From the NCBI RefSeq assembly GCF_034190915.1, contig NW_026947486.1, forward strand, positions 99,294,123 through 99,358,122: a stretch of 64,000 nucleotides of DNA, read 5' to 3'. The notes under the pieces were generated by a model, which was given only the letters and a program-made list of their open reading frames with translations, made no database searches and was not told the DNA's origin. The translations under genes and the position numbers were made by a program. The DNA is from Cavia porcellus (taxonomy: Eukaryota; Chordata; Mammalia; Rodentia; Caviidae). Shown in pieces: positions 45,411 to 59,271 of this stretch; positions within the stretch are counted from its first letter, which is position 1; each line of letters opens with the position of its first letter.

Positions 45411-46965
45411 CCCTGGTGTAAGAAATGATAAGAATACAATGTGGGTTTTATTGTTCTTGTTCTGTACTGTTTTCTTCAATTGTATTATACCAGATGATAC
45501 AGGCAAAGTATGTGGTAATCATGATTCCAAGTCGTATTAGTTTGAAGCCATATAATGTTTTCACTCATTAATTGTAATGGTTTTAACCTGGGTTGTTTGA
45601 TTTTATTGTCTGTGATAGTACGAATAGCTATTTTGAAGAAAATAAGACAGCGTAATAGCTAGTGCTGATTTAATATCATCGTGTTTTGAAGTCCCATCAA
45701 GCTGTGGTTCATCTGTTTCCACTGGTTTTAACATGTTGTATCTTATTATATTTTAATGTATGTGATAGTATAAACAAAAATTTTTAAGGCAAAGAGATAA
45801 TATAGAAACCGTTGTTCAGTTTCTGTTAGCTGGTTCTAAATACCCTGCAATACTTCCATTCTCTTGAATGGTTTCACACTGTTTTGATAAGTTTGATGCT
45901 ATAGTATACGAAATTATACTCAAATATTTCAAGGAAAGAGACACTATGGTAACTACTATTATGTCAGGTTATCTGGGGGAGAAAAACGATGATGCTTAAA
46001 TTGTTCGGTTCTGACCTGTGTTGTTCTATTGATATGTCCTCTTTTATCTCAATATCCCCCCTTTTTTCTTTTTTTTTAAATTAATTTATTTCTTCTTAAT
46101 TTTTAATTAAGGGAAAACTAAATTAAAAATAGTGGAATATATTATAGTAACTTTTTTGTTTTCCTATTAACCTGACTTGAATGCCTGTATTGTTCTCCAC
46201 ATCTTGTTGACTGACTTTACTATATTCTGTTTTGTTTAATAGTATCAAGTTAGAGGGTATAGGCAACCACTTTGAAGGCAAAAAGATATTCTATGATGTC
46301 CATTGTGTTTTGACTACTATCTTCTTTGGAAGTCCTGTAAGGTCTCCAATGTGGGTTTTATTGTTCTTTTTTGTTTTCTTCAATTGTATTATACCAGATG
46401 ATACAGGCAACACTTTTTAAGATAGCAAGAGGCGTAATGGTAACCATTGTTGATCAGCTGTATTCTCTTTTTGCATTATATACTATGTCAATCATCCTGT
46501 TCTAACTGATTCTGTTTTGCTTTGCCACATGGTTTTTTTTTTGTTTGTTTTGTTTTGTTTTGTTTGTTTTTATCCTCTTCAAAGAAAAAGTTATGAGAAC
46601 TGTGGTAGTAATAAAACCCAAAATGTGTAATTGTTACCATAAAGAAGCGAGTAAAAGAAAGTGATCTAAAGTATATAACTGCATGTATATTTATGTGTAT
46701 AGGATAGAAAAATCTATTACTGAGTTTTTGTTGGATCATTGAACAGAACTGTCTGCAGTGTTACTGTACTAATGTCCACTTCGTATGCTTTAATTTTATA
46801 ATCTGGACAACTGTTTCTGAGATGACAATATGTAATCTATTAACTAATGATTTCTTACTGTATATTTTTTTTCTTGTAATTCTGTATTACTTGTACCCAT
46901 TTACTGTTTTGTTTCTTTTTTCTCTTTAAATAAAAAAAGAACAAAACAACAGCAACAACAAAAAC
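45411..46965 (+). mobile_element. L1 3'UTR with repeated internal units
   Basis: About 1.55 kb after ORF2. Related segments recur at roughly 145-bp spacing. One stretch of about 65-70 bp (near 45440-45508) recurs almost unchanged at 46348-46412, both running into TTCAATTGTATTATACCAGA. No coding function. Confidence 0.7.
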
Positions 46966-46970
46966 AAGTA

Positions 46971-49599
46971 TTTTTATCCATATTGAACCCATGACTTGCT
47001 CTAAAATAAGGCTTTTTCACCATAGTTAGCAGATAGTTTTTAAACGACAGGATGGATACCTCTCAAATGTGGCTGTGGAGAGGACACTTCACAAATGAAC
47101 AACCAAGTCTTTACAAGTAAATGGCCAAGTCTTCCGTTATTTCTCAGACTAAAAGTGAAAAAGGTATGCATGCAGTTGGATATCATTATTGTCCTCACTT
47201 GAAAATGAATAAGTAAGATGTTTATATCAATAGGATCCCCTGTCCAGTATTCCTCAAGGAGCTATTATTATAAATCACATTTTAAATCAATAAGAATGAA
47301 AATTCAGTTTTATTGGTGGGGGATGGGTTAACCATTAAAAGGGTAAGTAGTTGTAATTCTGTTTTCATGGGCTTAAGCAGTCATAAGAAATTACATAACT
47401 TGGCCATTTGAGACAAGCAAAATCCTCTCTGGAGTTGCTCATGATGGACTAAGCACACACTGAGACAAATAATATCTTTTCTGGGCTTCTCCAGGTTTCT
47501 GCTGATTAAGTTAGGATGTCAGTGAAAACTCTTCAGGGTTTTAACACAATGTTTGATATCTCCTCCATGTTTGCTGCAGGGGCACTGGAACTAGTCTCAG
47601 ATTGTCCTTTATCCATGACTGGTAGGCTTTATATATGCCTCAGGTTGACAGCACCCCCGAACCCCACTGACACAGATGATAAAATGCAGGTAATCTGGTA
47701 GAGTCAGAGGCCTCTTCCTCACTATTTACACCCTTCCCCTTCCCCACAACATGGGCACTAACTACAGGCAATCATCAGAAGAGGTTACTTTGGGGAACTG
47801 TCTCATTTGAAATGTTCATATTGCCTTATCCTCCATTATGGCTGTTATTTGACTCCGTATCCAGAATCTCTTGTTTCACTGACATGTCCTGTTTCAAACC
47901 CCTGTCACTAAATATGTGGGTTCTCATTATTTTCTCCCATTGACAGCAGATGGATGGACCTGCCTGTTGTGTGATTTGAATATATACCCCTTTATTCCTA
48001 GTTTGGTAAATATAGGGACTTCTCTACCTGGTTCCCAGCATCTGCAGAACACAGAGCTAAAGAAATCTACTACATATATCTCAGGAAGGAAAAGACTGTG
48101 CACCAAGGACCAAATGTGGACAAATCTGTAAAAAAATGGAAGAACAAAGGTAAATGGACATGAGTACCCTGAGGACATGAAGCCATGTCAATTCTAGATA
48201 TGTTCAGAAGACCTCGAATCAGAAACCAACAAAAGGTAGAGTCTGACCAACCTTAGGACACAATCTGCAAACCCCTCACCAAAGTTTGCTCTAGTTTTCA
48301 GCCCCTGCACCCCATAGAAAACCTTGGATTAGTCTTCAGCTCCAGAGGCAGGGGCTCACTGTATTCTCAATGTGAGGATCTCCGATTAATGGTGACACAA
48401 ATCTGAGATAGAAAGTGAAACAGCCTGATTCCATGCTTCTTGCTCCTACTCACTTCACCATTCTAAATAACATCAAATTTTTTGTAGACATAGCGTCTAT
48501 TATGGTCTGTGTGCAATATGTTTAGCATTTTTCCTTGGTCAACTTATGCACATGTGTTAGATGCTATGATTGATTTTCATAAGTCATGCTGTATTCATTA
48601 AGATAAATAAGTGGGCATGCCTCGGGCTTAGAAAAGTGCTGGACTGCACTCCCCATTGGTTTCTGAAAAAGTAGCTGCCTAAACCAATTTGTCCCATTTT
48701 CTCCATTGTTATGTGACTTTCCAATTTTTTCCCAAGTCACATGCTGGCACACACCAATATTATTAAATAAACATTATTATATGCTTAAGTTTATGTGCTT
48801 AAAGGTTTTGATCTCTAGGTCTAAAAAAATATTTTCTTAAGACATGTTGTTCTTGTTTCATTTTAAAAAAATAGTTTTAAAAACAATGGTATTTTATATT
48901 ATTTTATATTTACGTAGTATATTTCTTACATTTTGTACATTTAGGCTTTGGGGTAGTAAAAGTGAATTTTGAGAGCAAAATGAGCTAAATTTTTGCACAA
49001 TATACATTGATTGACTCCTTTCTTCTGGTGTCCAAAACTCTTTCTCTTCAGCAGTTTTGATGACTCAACAGTGCATTAGTGTAGTTTGGAAAGTTCTCCT
49101 CATGTCCTGGGTCCTTGTTGACTTTGCAGGCCAGGGCAAAAACCCGGCTCTCCTGTTAGCTCACTTATCTGTTTTCATCGTTCATTAGGTCTCTCAGCTT
49201 TCAGGGTTGAATACCCAGGAGGACAATTATGTTGGTATTGAAGTGGGAGCAGTAAGTTCATGTATCATAACCTTAACTGGATATAAAGAACTTTGAACCA
49301 TAAAGTATGACCAGATCACTGCTGTTTTTCAAATCATTGCTTTATCAAAGATAAATTCTCCTGCATATCAACAGATAATAGATATAAAGTTTTATTGAAA
49401 AAAATTGAAATCAGGAATGAACATAACAGTGTAGCATAGCAATGACGCTGAGGCTGTTATACTGTAGACATCGGATTTTCTCTTCTCTGTATAAAATACG
49501 TCTATGTTCCCATTTTAGTATAAAACAACTTCTCACAGAGAGGAAATATAGATTGTTAAATGGGGCATTGTTTCACTGTCTCTCCTGATATAAGACCAA
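46971..49599. other. Unassigned sequence
   Basis: About 2.6 kb with no recognised gene or repeat. Confidence 0.4.
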
Positions 49600-49690
49600 G
49601 TGTGAAACCAGGAGTATAATGCAATAACATAAGTGCCTGCCTAACATGTGCAAGGTGGTCAGTTTGATTCCTGGTACAAAAAACTTTGAG
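49600..49690 (+). repeat. ID-like tRNA SINE, sense
   Basis: ATAAGTGCCTGCCTAACATG, then GTTTGATTCCTGGTAC and an A-run: the B-box half and tail of the same SINE family as at 4.1 and 21.5 kb. Confidence 0.65.
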
Positions 49691-52199
49691 GTCTCATCTC
49701 TTTATCTTTTCACTTATAAGTGGAGAGAAGTCAATCTTTTGAAAGCATCCATCTAAAAGCAGCCCTAGATTATAAAGTACAATCTAAGTTGACACCTTCG
49801 AGAGAGATGCTGAGCTGCTAATAACTGTCAAACCAGCATGTCACCTTTAGGTAGTATTTTACAAATTTGAGGCTGATTTTAGATGGATTAAATTAGATTA
49901 AAACAGGTCTCACTTTAACTTGATCTTAAACACTCAAGAGAAAAATATTATTGAAAAGAATTATGAAAAATAATATTAACATACACTAAATATACAAAGG
50001 GGCCCCAATTTCTGCACTGGACTCCTTGCAGTCTCCAGGTACACCTGTCGTTTATCACTGTTAGGATTCAGTGAGACTAAAATGCCATGGTGGCAGCTAT
50101 AGAAGCTCAGCAAAAGTCTGTTTTTCATTCTTTACCTGAAATAGCATTTTAAAAGCATCTTTTAATTGCTTAAACATAAGGAACATGCACATTCATAAAT
50201 AAAATTTATACATAAATAAATAATTATCATCAAATAAAAAGCATCTTAAAACGGTTAAAAAATGTCAGAATTTCAGGTAGACTCTTGACTCCTGAGATTC
50301 ACCGGTATTGCCCAAGTCATGGAGATCCTGGTCAGAGACTTGGAATTGGGCATCCTGTTTACTTTGCACTCCAGCCACTGAGAATATTTCCTATCGCCTT
50401 ACTTTTATACCATATGCACTCAGTCACTTAGTCAAATTTGTGGCTTCCTATTTCACATCCTTCAACCTCCAGATAGTTTTACAGACTCAGCGATCAATTG
50501 AAATTCCACTCCACTTGTACACAGGGCCCATGGATTTCAAAGTTGCAGACCCTAAATACTGCTCTGCCAATGCCTTCTATAAACTGGAAGCAGGCAGAAA
50601 ACAATTACATTCTCTCTCTCTACGTGCACTTAAGGGATGAGTGTTGAAAAGCAGTTGAAACCAGGGGATAAACAAACAATCGACAGCAAGAATAGTGGCC
50701 TTAATAAACGGAGGTGAGGCACGGGAAAATTGGAAGTCAAGGGAAACTGGCTCAGTAGAATACTCCATGCATAGCTGGGGGTACACTGGAAGTTTCTTCT
50801 CCTAACATTAGAATACAAAATTAAAGCAGCAACTTCATGTTTTATGTGTCCACCAAAAATTCTCCAATAATCTGCATATAAAGCCCACAATTTGGGCATT
50901 TTCTCACTGTCCACCCTTGCAGACCACTTCTTAGGTCTTTGCCATAAACTATACTTGCCCTATTCACTAATTCTGTATCTGTGGATTTCATAGTTCATCA
51001 CCTTGGTAGAAGATCCCAGTGGGAAGAGACAATTGCTTACAGTGGCTTTTTCAACATATTGTAATCTCTACTACACTGGTTTAACTCTCTCAGAATCATG
51101 AACTGCACTCCCAGGGGCCCACTGCATGGCCTCTCTGTCCTTCTTCTGAAATCCTGGTGTAAGTCTCCCTGACCCCACAAGTCTTGCATTCCACATGCAC
51201 CTAAAATGCGCACTGTGTAAATGACTCCCACGTCTTCCACCAGGTAAAACACTAGTCAAACCTTTTGACATCTCGTAGGTGGTTTTTGAATACTCTGAAT
51301 GCATGAAGGACTGACTGACCATAGTGAGCTGAATCCTGGAGAAGCAATCTTCACTCCCTAGGCTGCTGCTATTCTAGAGAATGGTTCTCTAGAGCTTTCT
51401 TCTCAAAAGGAAGTCTTTCCCTTTCAGTTTTAAAACTTTGAAGGGTAATTGTGATGATCTCAGGCCATTTTTCTCTTCTGTTTCAGAATTTTTGACTTTT
51501 CAATGATAAGATTTTCAGCAGCAAAGTTCTCTGCTCCACCTTTGTAGGCTGAAACTTTATCTGAACTTCATTTCTGACTAAACTCAAAAACTTTTAAAGT
51601 CATTCTGTGGAGCTGTTTATTCTTATTTCTTATGGTAGAGCTGATTAAAAACTCTCAGTGTTGTTCATGCAATCACCTCACTTTAGACTGCCTTGAAATT
51701 TATTCTGTCGGGTTAATTAGTACACTGTACTCAATATCCATCTTCCAAAATATCTCTGGACCTGATAAAATCATACACAAGTGTTCCACAAAAACACAAC
51801 ACACATGGCCTGAAGCCCAACACCCCATGGACTTCTAGTTCCCACTTGATTCCTCCTGAGGCTTATCTTTACCAGTTGTGTTGCTATAAGAATTCTGGTG
51901 TTCTGAGCTATGGCCAGAATTTACTAGCAGCCCTTGCATACAAATTTGTAAGGTTGCTTCTTCAGTTGGCACCTCTAAATCCTTCCCAATTCCTCCTGTC
52001 AGCCATTTCCAAGGACTTTTGTGTCATATGATCAGATAGTGTCACAAAAAAAACCTGACTTCTACAGTACAAAATCTGTTTTAGTTGCTTTCTTGTTGCT
52101 GAGGCATAATAGCCAACCCCCTAGGATTTAAATGAGAAAAAGTTTTTTGTGCTCACAGGTTATGTGTGGCCGAAAGACAAACTTCATGACATGGCAAGC
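49691..52199. other. Unassigned sequence
   Basis: About 2.5 kb with no recognised gene. 52.08-52.2 kb may belong to an old DNA transposon or other ancient repeat, but I cannot name it. Confidence 0.4.
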
Positions 52200-52214
52200 A
52201 AAAAGCAGAGGGGG
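52200..52214. repeat. Probable L1 target duplication, left copy
   Basis: AAAAAGCAGAGGGGG, repeated exactly at 54985-54999 after the L1 A-tail. About 48 bp of other sequence separates this copy from the first recognisable L1 base. Confidence 0.65.
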
Positions 52215-52262
52215 GAGAGGAGGAGCTGGGCAGATCTGGGGTGCCCTCATCGGCCTCTCAAC

Positions 52263-53780
52263 ATGAAATATTTAGGAATTAATCTTACGAAAGAAGTGAA
52301 AGACTTATACAGTGAAAATTATAATACACTGAAAAAGGAAATTGAAGATGATCTCAGAAAATGGAAAGACATCCCTTGCTCATGGATAGGAAGAACAAAC
52401 ATTGTGAAAATGGCCATTCTCCCAAAACTGTTATACAGATTCAATGCAATCCCAATAAAAATACCATCAACATACCTTATAGATCTAGACAAATCACTCC
52501 TAAATTTCATCTGGAACCAGAAGAGACCTAGAATCGCAAAGGCAATTCTAAGCAGCAAAGACAAAGCAGGAGGCATCACAATCCCTGACTTGAAGTTATA
52601 CTACAAAGCAACAGTAGTAAAATCAACATGGTATTGGAATCAAAACAGAACCGAAGATCAATGGAATAGATTAGAAGATACAACCACAACTGCAAACACA
52701 CTCAACCACCTTATCTTTGATAAAGGAGCCAAGCAGGTTCACTGGAAGAACGACAGTCTCTTTAATAAATGGTGCTGGAAAAACTGGCTCTCCATTTGCT
52801 GAAAACTAAAGCTAGACCCATGTCTATCACCATGTACTAAATTAAAATCTAAATGGGTCAAAATCTGAATATTAAAACAGAAACACTAAATCTATTGGAA
52901 GACAAATTAGGTAGAAACCTTGGAGACATAGGAGTAGGTAAAGAATTCATGAACAGGACTCAAATCGCACAGGAAATACTTGCCAGAATCAATAACTGGG
53001 ACCACTTCTTATTAAAAAGTTTCTGCATGTCAAAAGAAATCTCCATCATAGTGAAAAGAAAACCCACAAACTGGGAAAAGATTTTAGTGAACTCTCTCTC
53101 AGACAAGGGCCTCTTGTCTAAAACATAAAGAATTAAAAAAACTCAGACCCCCAAAATTCAAAGATCCAATCCAAAAATGGGCATCTGAGATGAATACGCA
53201 ATTCTCAGATGAAGAAATGCAAATGGCAAATAAATACATGAAAAAATGCTCATCATCATTGGTCATTAGAGAAATGCAAATTAAAACCACACTGAGATAC
53301 CATCTCACTCCTGAAACAATGGACAGGATCAAGAAAACCAACAACAAATGCTGGAGAGGCTGTGGGGAAAAAGGAACTCTCCTGCACTGTTGGTGGGAGT
53401 GTAGACTGGTACAGGCTTTGTGGAGATCTGTCTGGAGATTTCTCAAAAAGTTGGGATTGGAAATCCCATTTATTCCAGCTATTCCACTTCTAGGCATATT
53501 CCCAGAAGAACTGAAAGCATCATACCACAGTGATATATGTGCACCTATGTTTATAGCAGCACAATTTGTAATCGCCAGATCTTGGAAACAACCCAAGTGT
53601 CCATCAACTGAGGAATGGATAAAAAAGTTGTGGTATTTCTATACAGTGGAGTATTACTCAGCTATAAAGAAGGATCACATTGAGATATTTATCAATAAAT
53701 GGGCGCAGCTTGAGACCATACTCATAAGTGAAATAAATCAATCTCACATGTGTGAATACCGAATAGTTTCCCTAATGTAA
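52263..53780 (+). pseudogene. L1 ORF2 C-terminal fragment
   Basis: An open stretch to 52802 covers [29 protein letters not shown] to [15 protein letters not shown]. The C-terminus at 53190-53780 carries the cysteine-rich [18 protein letters not shown], then [36 protein letters not shown] and YYSAIKKD. Three or so stops or frameshifts lie between. The endonuclease and most of the polymerase are absent through 5' truncation. Confidence 0.88.
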
Positions 53781-54985
53781 GTAATGATTCAAAGTTATAA
53801 AAATATGTGGTAATCATGATTCCCCATTAGGTGGCCTTGGAGCCTTATAAAGTTTTCACTCATTAACTAGAAAGGCTTTATTCTGGGCTTCTTGATATAG
53901 AAATACTTGAAGCTATAGTATATGAAGTTCTATCCAAATATTTCAAGGAAAAAGACAGACACTATGGTAACTACTATTAAGTCGGGTCATATGGTGGTGA
54001 AGTACTAGGTTGCTGAAACAGTCATGCTTTGACCTCTATTGTTATATTGTTATGTCCTGTTTTATCTCAATCTCCCCCTTATACTTTAAAAAAATTATTT
54101 AGTTATTTCTTATGTTTGTCTTAATTAAGGGAAAATATTTTAAAAATTAGGATATATAATAGTAACTCTTTTTGATTTCCTATTAACTTGTTTTGAAGTC
54201 CTGTAATGCTCCCACGATCTTGTTTTGACTGATTAGACTCTGTTCCATTCTGTATGATAGTATCAAGTTTGAGGATATAGGCAACTACTTTGAAGGCAAT
54301 ACGATTCACTAAGATGCCCATTCTGATTTGACTATTGTCTTCTTTGGAGGTCCTGTAATGTTTACAATGCCTAAGTTTTATTGGTCTTGTTATCTACTGT
54401 TTTGTCCAACTTTATAATATCTAATGAGATAGACAATTCTTTTTAAGGAAACAAGAGACAACGTTGATAACCATTGTTGATAACCTTGTACTCTGTTCTA
54501 CACCATGTGCTATGTCTATCCTTGGTTTTGACTGACAGCTTTGTTATGCCATATTTGACTGTCTAGCATCTGGGCTGTTTTCCCGGAGTGGATCTCTGTA
54601 TAGCTTCCTATCAAGCTGCCCTAAAAAAGTAATAAGAACTAAGGAGTAATAAAATCCAAAATGTGTAAATTTTGTTGTAAAAAAGAGAGGGGGAAAAAAA
54701 AGAGCTCTAACGGATATAACAGCAAGTGTGTTTAGGGGTGTTAAATAGCTGACTATATCAATCTTTTTGGATCATTGAACACAGCTGTTTGCAGTCTCCC
54801 TGTTTGAATGTCCACTTCGTATTCTTTGATACTGTGATTTGAGCAACTATTTTCAAGATGATAATATGTAATCTATTAACAAGTGATTTCTTACTGTTAT
54901 TTTTTTTTGTAGTTCTGTATTACGTGTACCCTTACACTGCTTTGTTTTGCTTTGTGTTTTTCTCTTTTTCCTCTTAAATAAAAAA
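53781..54985 (+). mobile_element. L1 3'UTR, subfamily A
   Basis: Collinear with parts of 45.41-46.96 kb but about 350 bp shorter, lacking some of the internal units. Confidence 0.75.
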
Positions 54986-54999
54986 AAAAGCAGAGGGGG
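54985..54999. repeat. Probable L1 target duplication, right copy
   Basis: Exact 15-bp partner of 52200-52214, overlapping the A-tail. Confidence 0.65.
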
Positions 55000-55576
55000 A
55001 TCAAGGCAGGAGGAGCAGATGTACTGTTTCAGGTACATCCACAATTAGTACCCTATACAACAGTCAGTTGTTGTCCAAGATTCATTCAGCACCGTGATGA
55101 TGAAGCTAAGTACATACAGTGAAAACCACCATAATCAAAATCAATCTTCACTATTAACAAATGGCTATGAGATGTCCCCCATGTGTATCTAGCTTTCCAG
55201 AGATGTCTTGGAATGGTATTCTGGTTCTGTGGTCAAGTATGCTGATGCTAATATTGACCTGAAGGGTGTTAACTTTTGCCTGAACCTACTTGAAGTCACA
55301 ATTTTAAGTCACAGAGCAGAACATACCAAGATATGTGTCGATGGCCAATTCTGTAGGGTTTCAATCTTATAGTCCTGTCTATGGAAGCAAGGTGAATGTG
55401 GAAGCTTTCATCTTGGATCGAGTAGATAAATCAAAACAACTCACTAGAAGCCCAGAATGGTAGACAAAGCAGCAAAATCTCAACCCAGAAGAAAGCAGGT
55501 ACAGTTAGCCCTTGCATTCAGAGCCAGAGTAAACCTGCAAGTGACAGCCAAAAAGGAATGATCCATGAGGGCTGTG

Positions 55577-55621
<45 letters not shown>

Positions 55622-57530
55622 CCAACTCCATGTCCATTTTTGGGGTCATAGGCACAGTAAGTTTTTATAGCTGCTTTGCTAACAAGTGTCAAACCTCTGT
55701 CCCTGGAGTACTGGGGGTCTTCACTAGCCATCATCATACCTTAGTCTACAAATTCATTGTTTCTAGCATAGGGATGGGTTTCTTGCTTCCTGATCATTAA
55801 TAAATCACTAGAAAGAAACCTATGCTAGCTTAAATAGAAATACAGAATTTCCTGATCCACATTAGCAAATGATTCAGTGCACATATAGTTTGAATTTTTC
55901 ATGTGCTTCTTTGTGCTCATAACATAATACCCCCAATACTTGTGTATTCATGTACATTTGTACAATCGTATGTGTATGTGTACATTTGTGTGTTTCCTGG
56001 GATTAGTAGATGTTCCAGACTCATCTTGTGTAAAAACTGCATGGACCTTGGACACGATTATTTCTCATCTTAGGGTCTGGGAATACAAAAAGAGTGTAAC
56101 TTGGCTTAATGGTCCCAGATGATTCTAAGAGTTATTTCATGAAACCTAGGGACCTAATTCTTATTTCCATGAGCAAATGGACAAAATCATAATACTCAAG
56201 TATTCAGACTTACCTATAGCCCTCAAACATGAGGAAGGGCTCTGAATAAAATCCATGAGGGGAAAGTATATCACTAGCGGTGTTGAAATCATGTTGCAAG
56301 GAGGAGGGGGGGCAGGTGTGCAGTAAGAGGAGGAAGAGATGATGTATGTAGATAAGCATGAAAGAATAATCCAAAACTGACCCAAAGTCCCCTATCATAT
56401 GATTCTGTGGCAAGTAGGAAGGCACTGAGAATCGGATGGCAACAATTATTTCTATATCACCTTGAGTCCGTCATTTCTTTATTCTCCATGAGTGTTTAAA
56501 GGAGGAATGCTTTCTCTGTTTTCAGATCTTTAGCTGGCTCCTAAAATTAAATTGTGAGAAGATGAATTTAAGAATACTGTACAAATTTATTTTGTCATTG
56601 TGTTCTATCACGGTAAAAATGAGGATACACTGAAAGGACTAATATGTAGTGTGTTTTGAAAAATTGCTAAATTATGTCAGGAGTGAGGAATATACAAGGT
56701 ATTGCAATGAGGACTCCACAAAACTCCAGTGGCTTCAAATCCTCGTCCTTGTTTATAACCATGCTGTTTGCATTCTACTGTTAGAGGGACGTCTATCCCA
56801 GGGAAATTTTATCTACTGATTTTAAGAAACAGCAAGCCATTCAGAATGAACCTTTTGTATCTTCTCTTATTAAATAGCCATTAATAAAATATGTCTGCTT
56901 TTTGGGGGGCATACTTTGTTGTGGCATATTGTTAAGCCTTTCAATGCCTTCAGGCAGACAAAGAGAAAGGCAAGAAACAGCAGGGTTGAGAGTGCAGAAA
57001 TCGCTTTGAGGACAGCAGCTTTCACTTCCGGCATGTGATGAATTCGTGCAACACACCGTCCATTACCCAAGACAGAGCCTCTTCTCTACAGGATGGAATG
57101 CTCCAGAAAAGTCATAAGTCAACCACGGTCTGATGTACAATATAAAGCATTCACAGCAAAATAATGGTAGCAGCTTTCCCCTTTTGGCCTACTGTCCTGC
57201 CGGGTTTCAGGCCTGAGCCAATACTGTTCCACCAGATTGCAAGCACTGGGTAATGTCATATGAAACAAAGGTCAAAGGATTATGCCTCCGTTGACCCTGA
57301 AGCCTGGGAGACTTTCTAAAGGTACCTGAACTCCCTGTGCCACCGCCAATCATAATATTGAGGGAACGAGTCATGTACGGGTAAATCTGTATGATGACAG
57401 TACCAAATTTCTGAGTTATAAAAATATTCAACAATTAGATATTCCCCTACACCAGAAATCTCAGTATACTATTGTAAGCACACAGTTATAGACATCTTAT
57501 GGCACAAGTAAAAAAAATCAATTGGTGGCC
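55000..57530. other. Unassigned sequence with an (AC)n tract
   Basis: No gene recognised. The only clear feature is the microsatellite at 55580-55620. Confidence 0.45.
55580..55620. repeat. (AC)20 microsatellite
   Basis: Perfect dinucleotide repeat. Confidence 0.97.
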
Positions 57531-58080
57531 TGTGTCTGAGCTCCTATTGCCTGTCACATAGTTAAGCTACTAAATTCAGCCAGCCCTGACTCTCTGAGTC
57601 CTGCTGCTTTTGCATGATAATGCAAAGGGCAAACTTGACTATGTCTAGCTGCAAGGCTTGTGTTTTCCCCTACTTAGAAAAATGCAGATTATTCCAACTA
57701 GCTTCAATGACTTCATATTTGGGAGAAATTCGTCCCATCAAGTACATTTTAACTTTACTTATTCCATTCATATCCTGTGCTTTCCTTCCCAGGATGTTCT
57801 TTCCTAAAGGGAAACATTTCCATTTAAGCAAATCTACTTATAAGTAGTCTTCTTAGCAATGTATGACTTAATTAATCTAGCCAATCATGCAATAACCAGC
57901 CATCAGCGTTGTACTTCCTGCTTGAAAATTATATTTAAACTGAACTTTAGGCAGACTCAAGGCTGATGATTTGGACTCTGATTCAGTATCCCAAATCACA
58001 AGCATTAATAAACAAGTTGCTTTCTAACTCACCAACGCAAAGATTCTCCCAGCCAGTTTGATAAAAGTTTTCTGCAACAC
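57531..58080 (+). repeat. LTR-like segment (tentative)
   Basis: CCAATCA (57881), a TATA-like ATATTTAAACTG (57931), AATAAA (58007-58012) and an end at CTGCAACA follow the order U3-R-U5. A start at TGTGTCTGAG near 57531 is a guess, and no target duplication was found. Confidence 0.45.
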
Positions 58081-59271
58081 TGGTACTGAGATCTTTCTCC
58101 TTTGACTTAGGAATGCTATATCTCAGCGCCTCTGCTCCATCCTGCTGGTATCAGGGACTCAGTTACAAAACTGCCTTTCTCACCTGCCCCAAGAGCCAAT
58201 ATTCTACCTGCCTGGGAGGTCTCTTTGGGAGCAGAGCTCTCACTACTATTAAAGCCTATGCAGTGCTTCTCTCAGTAGTGATGGCTTCCTCTGGAAGATA
58301 GGTAATTTTCATGTTGTCTTTGAGACAAAGGCTCTTCAAACACATAAATCCACTTTCAGTCCATGATGTCTGTTCTCAGGTTCAATTTTCCTTGGTCACC
58401 ACCACAGCACCCAACAGAATTCATCACGGGCAAATCTTCAATATAAAACATTCTCTCTCTTTGGACACCATAAGAATAAAGGATGGAGGAAAAAAGGGCA
58501 GCTTGATAGGAAGCTATACAGAGATCCACTCCGGGAAAACAGCCCAGATGCTAGAATCTGACAATATGAAGTGGGCCAGATGATTGGAGAATAGTTCTCA
58601 CTAACCCAGGAGGAAAGTGAATGAAAAATCAAATTACGAAGAGAAAGGAAAATCGCAGGTGGAGGGCTCAAGCCTGACAGGTTTACTGAAATCTGTTCCC
58701 TGCTGTGCTGGGCACGCAGTGGACATGGACGATTCAAGGTCGTGCTGAAGCTGCAGGTGCCAATAACAGGAGTTGGTGAATCCCGGGCCCTCGGCAGGAG
58801 GATATGGCGCAGTGTGAAGTGGATCCAAGGTAGAGAGCTTTATTGGTTTTCAGTGAGTGCTGGGAATTGGGTTCCATGCCATGGGAGGCTGACTGGAAGA
58901 CATCTTGGAGTAGGGCAGAGCCCGGCACTGTGGTGGCATCAGTCAACTGCCCCTGGCCCAGAGAGGGACTGGTTTGAGTATCTTGGGCTGAACCATGCTG
59001 TTGTTTGGGAAACAATAGCCAGGGATCAAATTGTTTCAACCCTGTGATGTCTGACCCTCTGTTGACAGCACAGCGTAAAGTGCTGAAGGCAGTCACAGGT
59101 TGACTGCATCAGAGGGGAGGGGCCAATCCACAGCATCCCCATATGCAACCTCAGATAGAAGCAAACTGAAGAGAGCAGCAAGCCCCAGGCAGCACAGTTT
59201 AGAAAAACTGTAAGGAATACAGAGACAGCCTGAGACCTCCTCCACAAAGCTATCTGAAAGAAACCAGAAAC
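58081..59271. other. Unassigned; right part may be L1 5'UTR
   Basis: 58.7-59.27 kb is GC-richer and directly precedes an ORF1 start on the + strand, so it may be that element's 5'UTR. I see no gene. Confidence 0.35.

Larger units (their letters stand above)
40901..46970 (+). mobile_element. 5'-truncated L1, sense
   Basis: ORF1 second half, ORF2 and a 1.5-kb 3'UTR in order, ending with TTTAAATAAAAAAAG and an A-rich tail. Both reading frames are broken many times. Confidence 0.88.
52263..54985 (+). mobile_element. 5'-truncated L1, sense
   Basis: Starts within the ORF2 C-terminal third ([20 protein letters not shown]) and runs through a 1.2-kb 3'UTR to CTCTTAAATAAAAAAAAAA. It is clearly less decayed than the copy at 40.9-47 kb. 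Confidence 0.88.

Noticed and set aside
55480..55737. Frame with a long Cys-Val or Thr-His repeat
   Set aside because: Translation of the (AC)n microsatellite.
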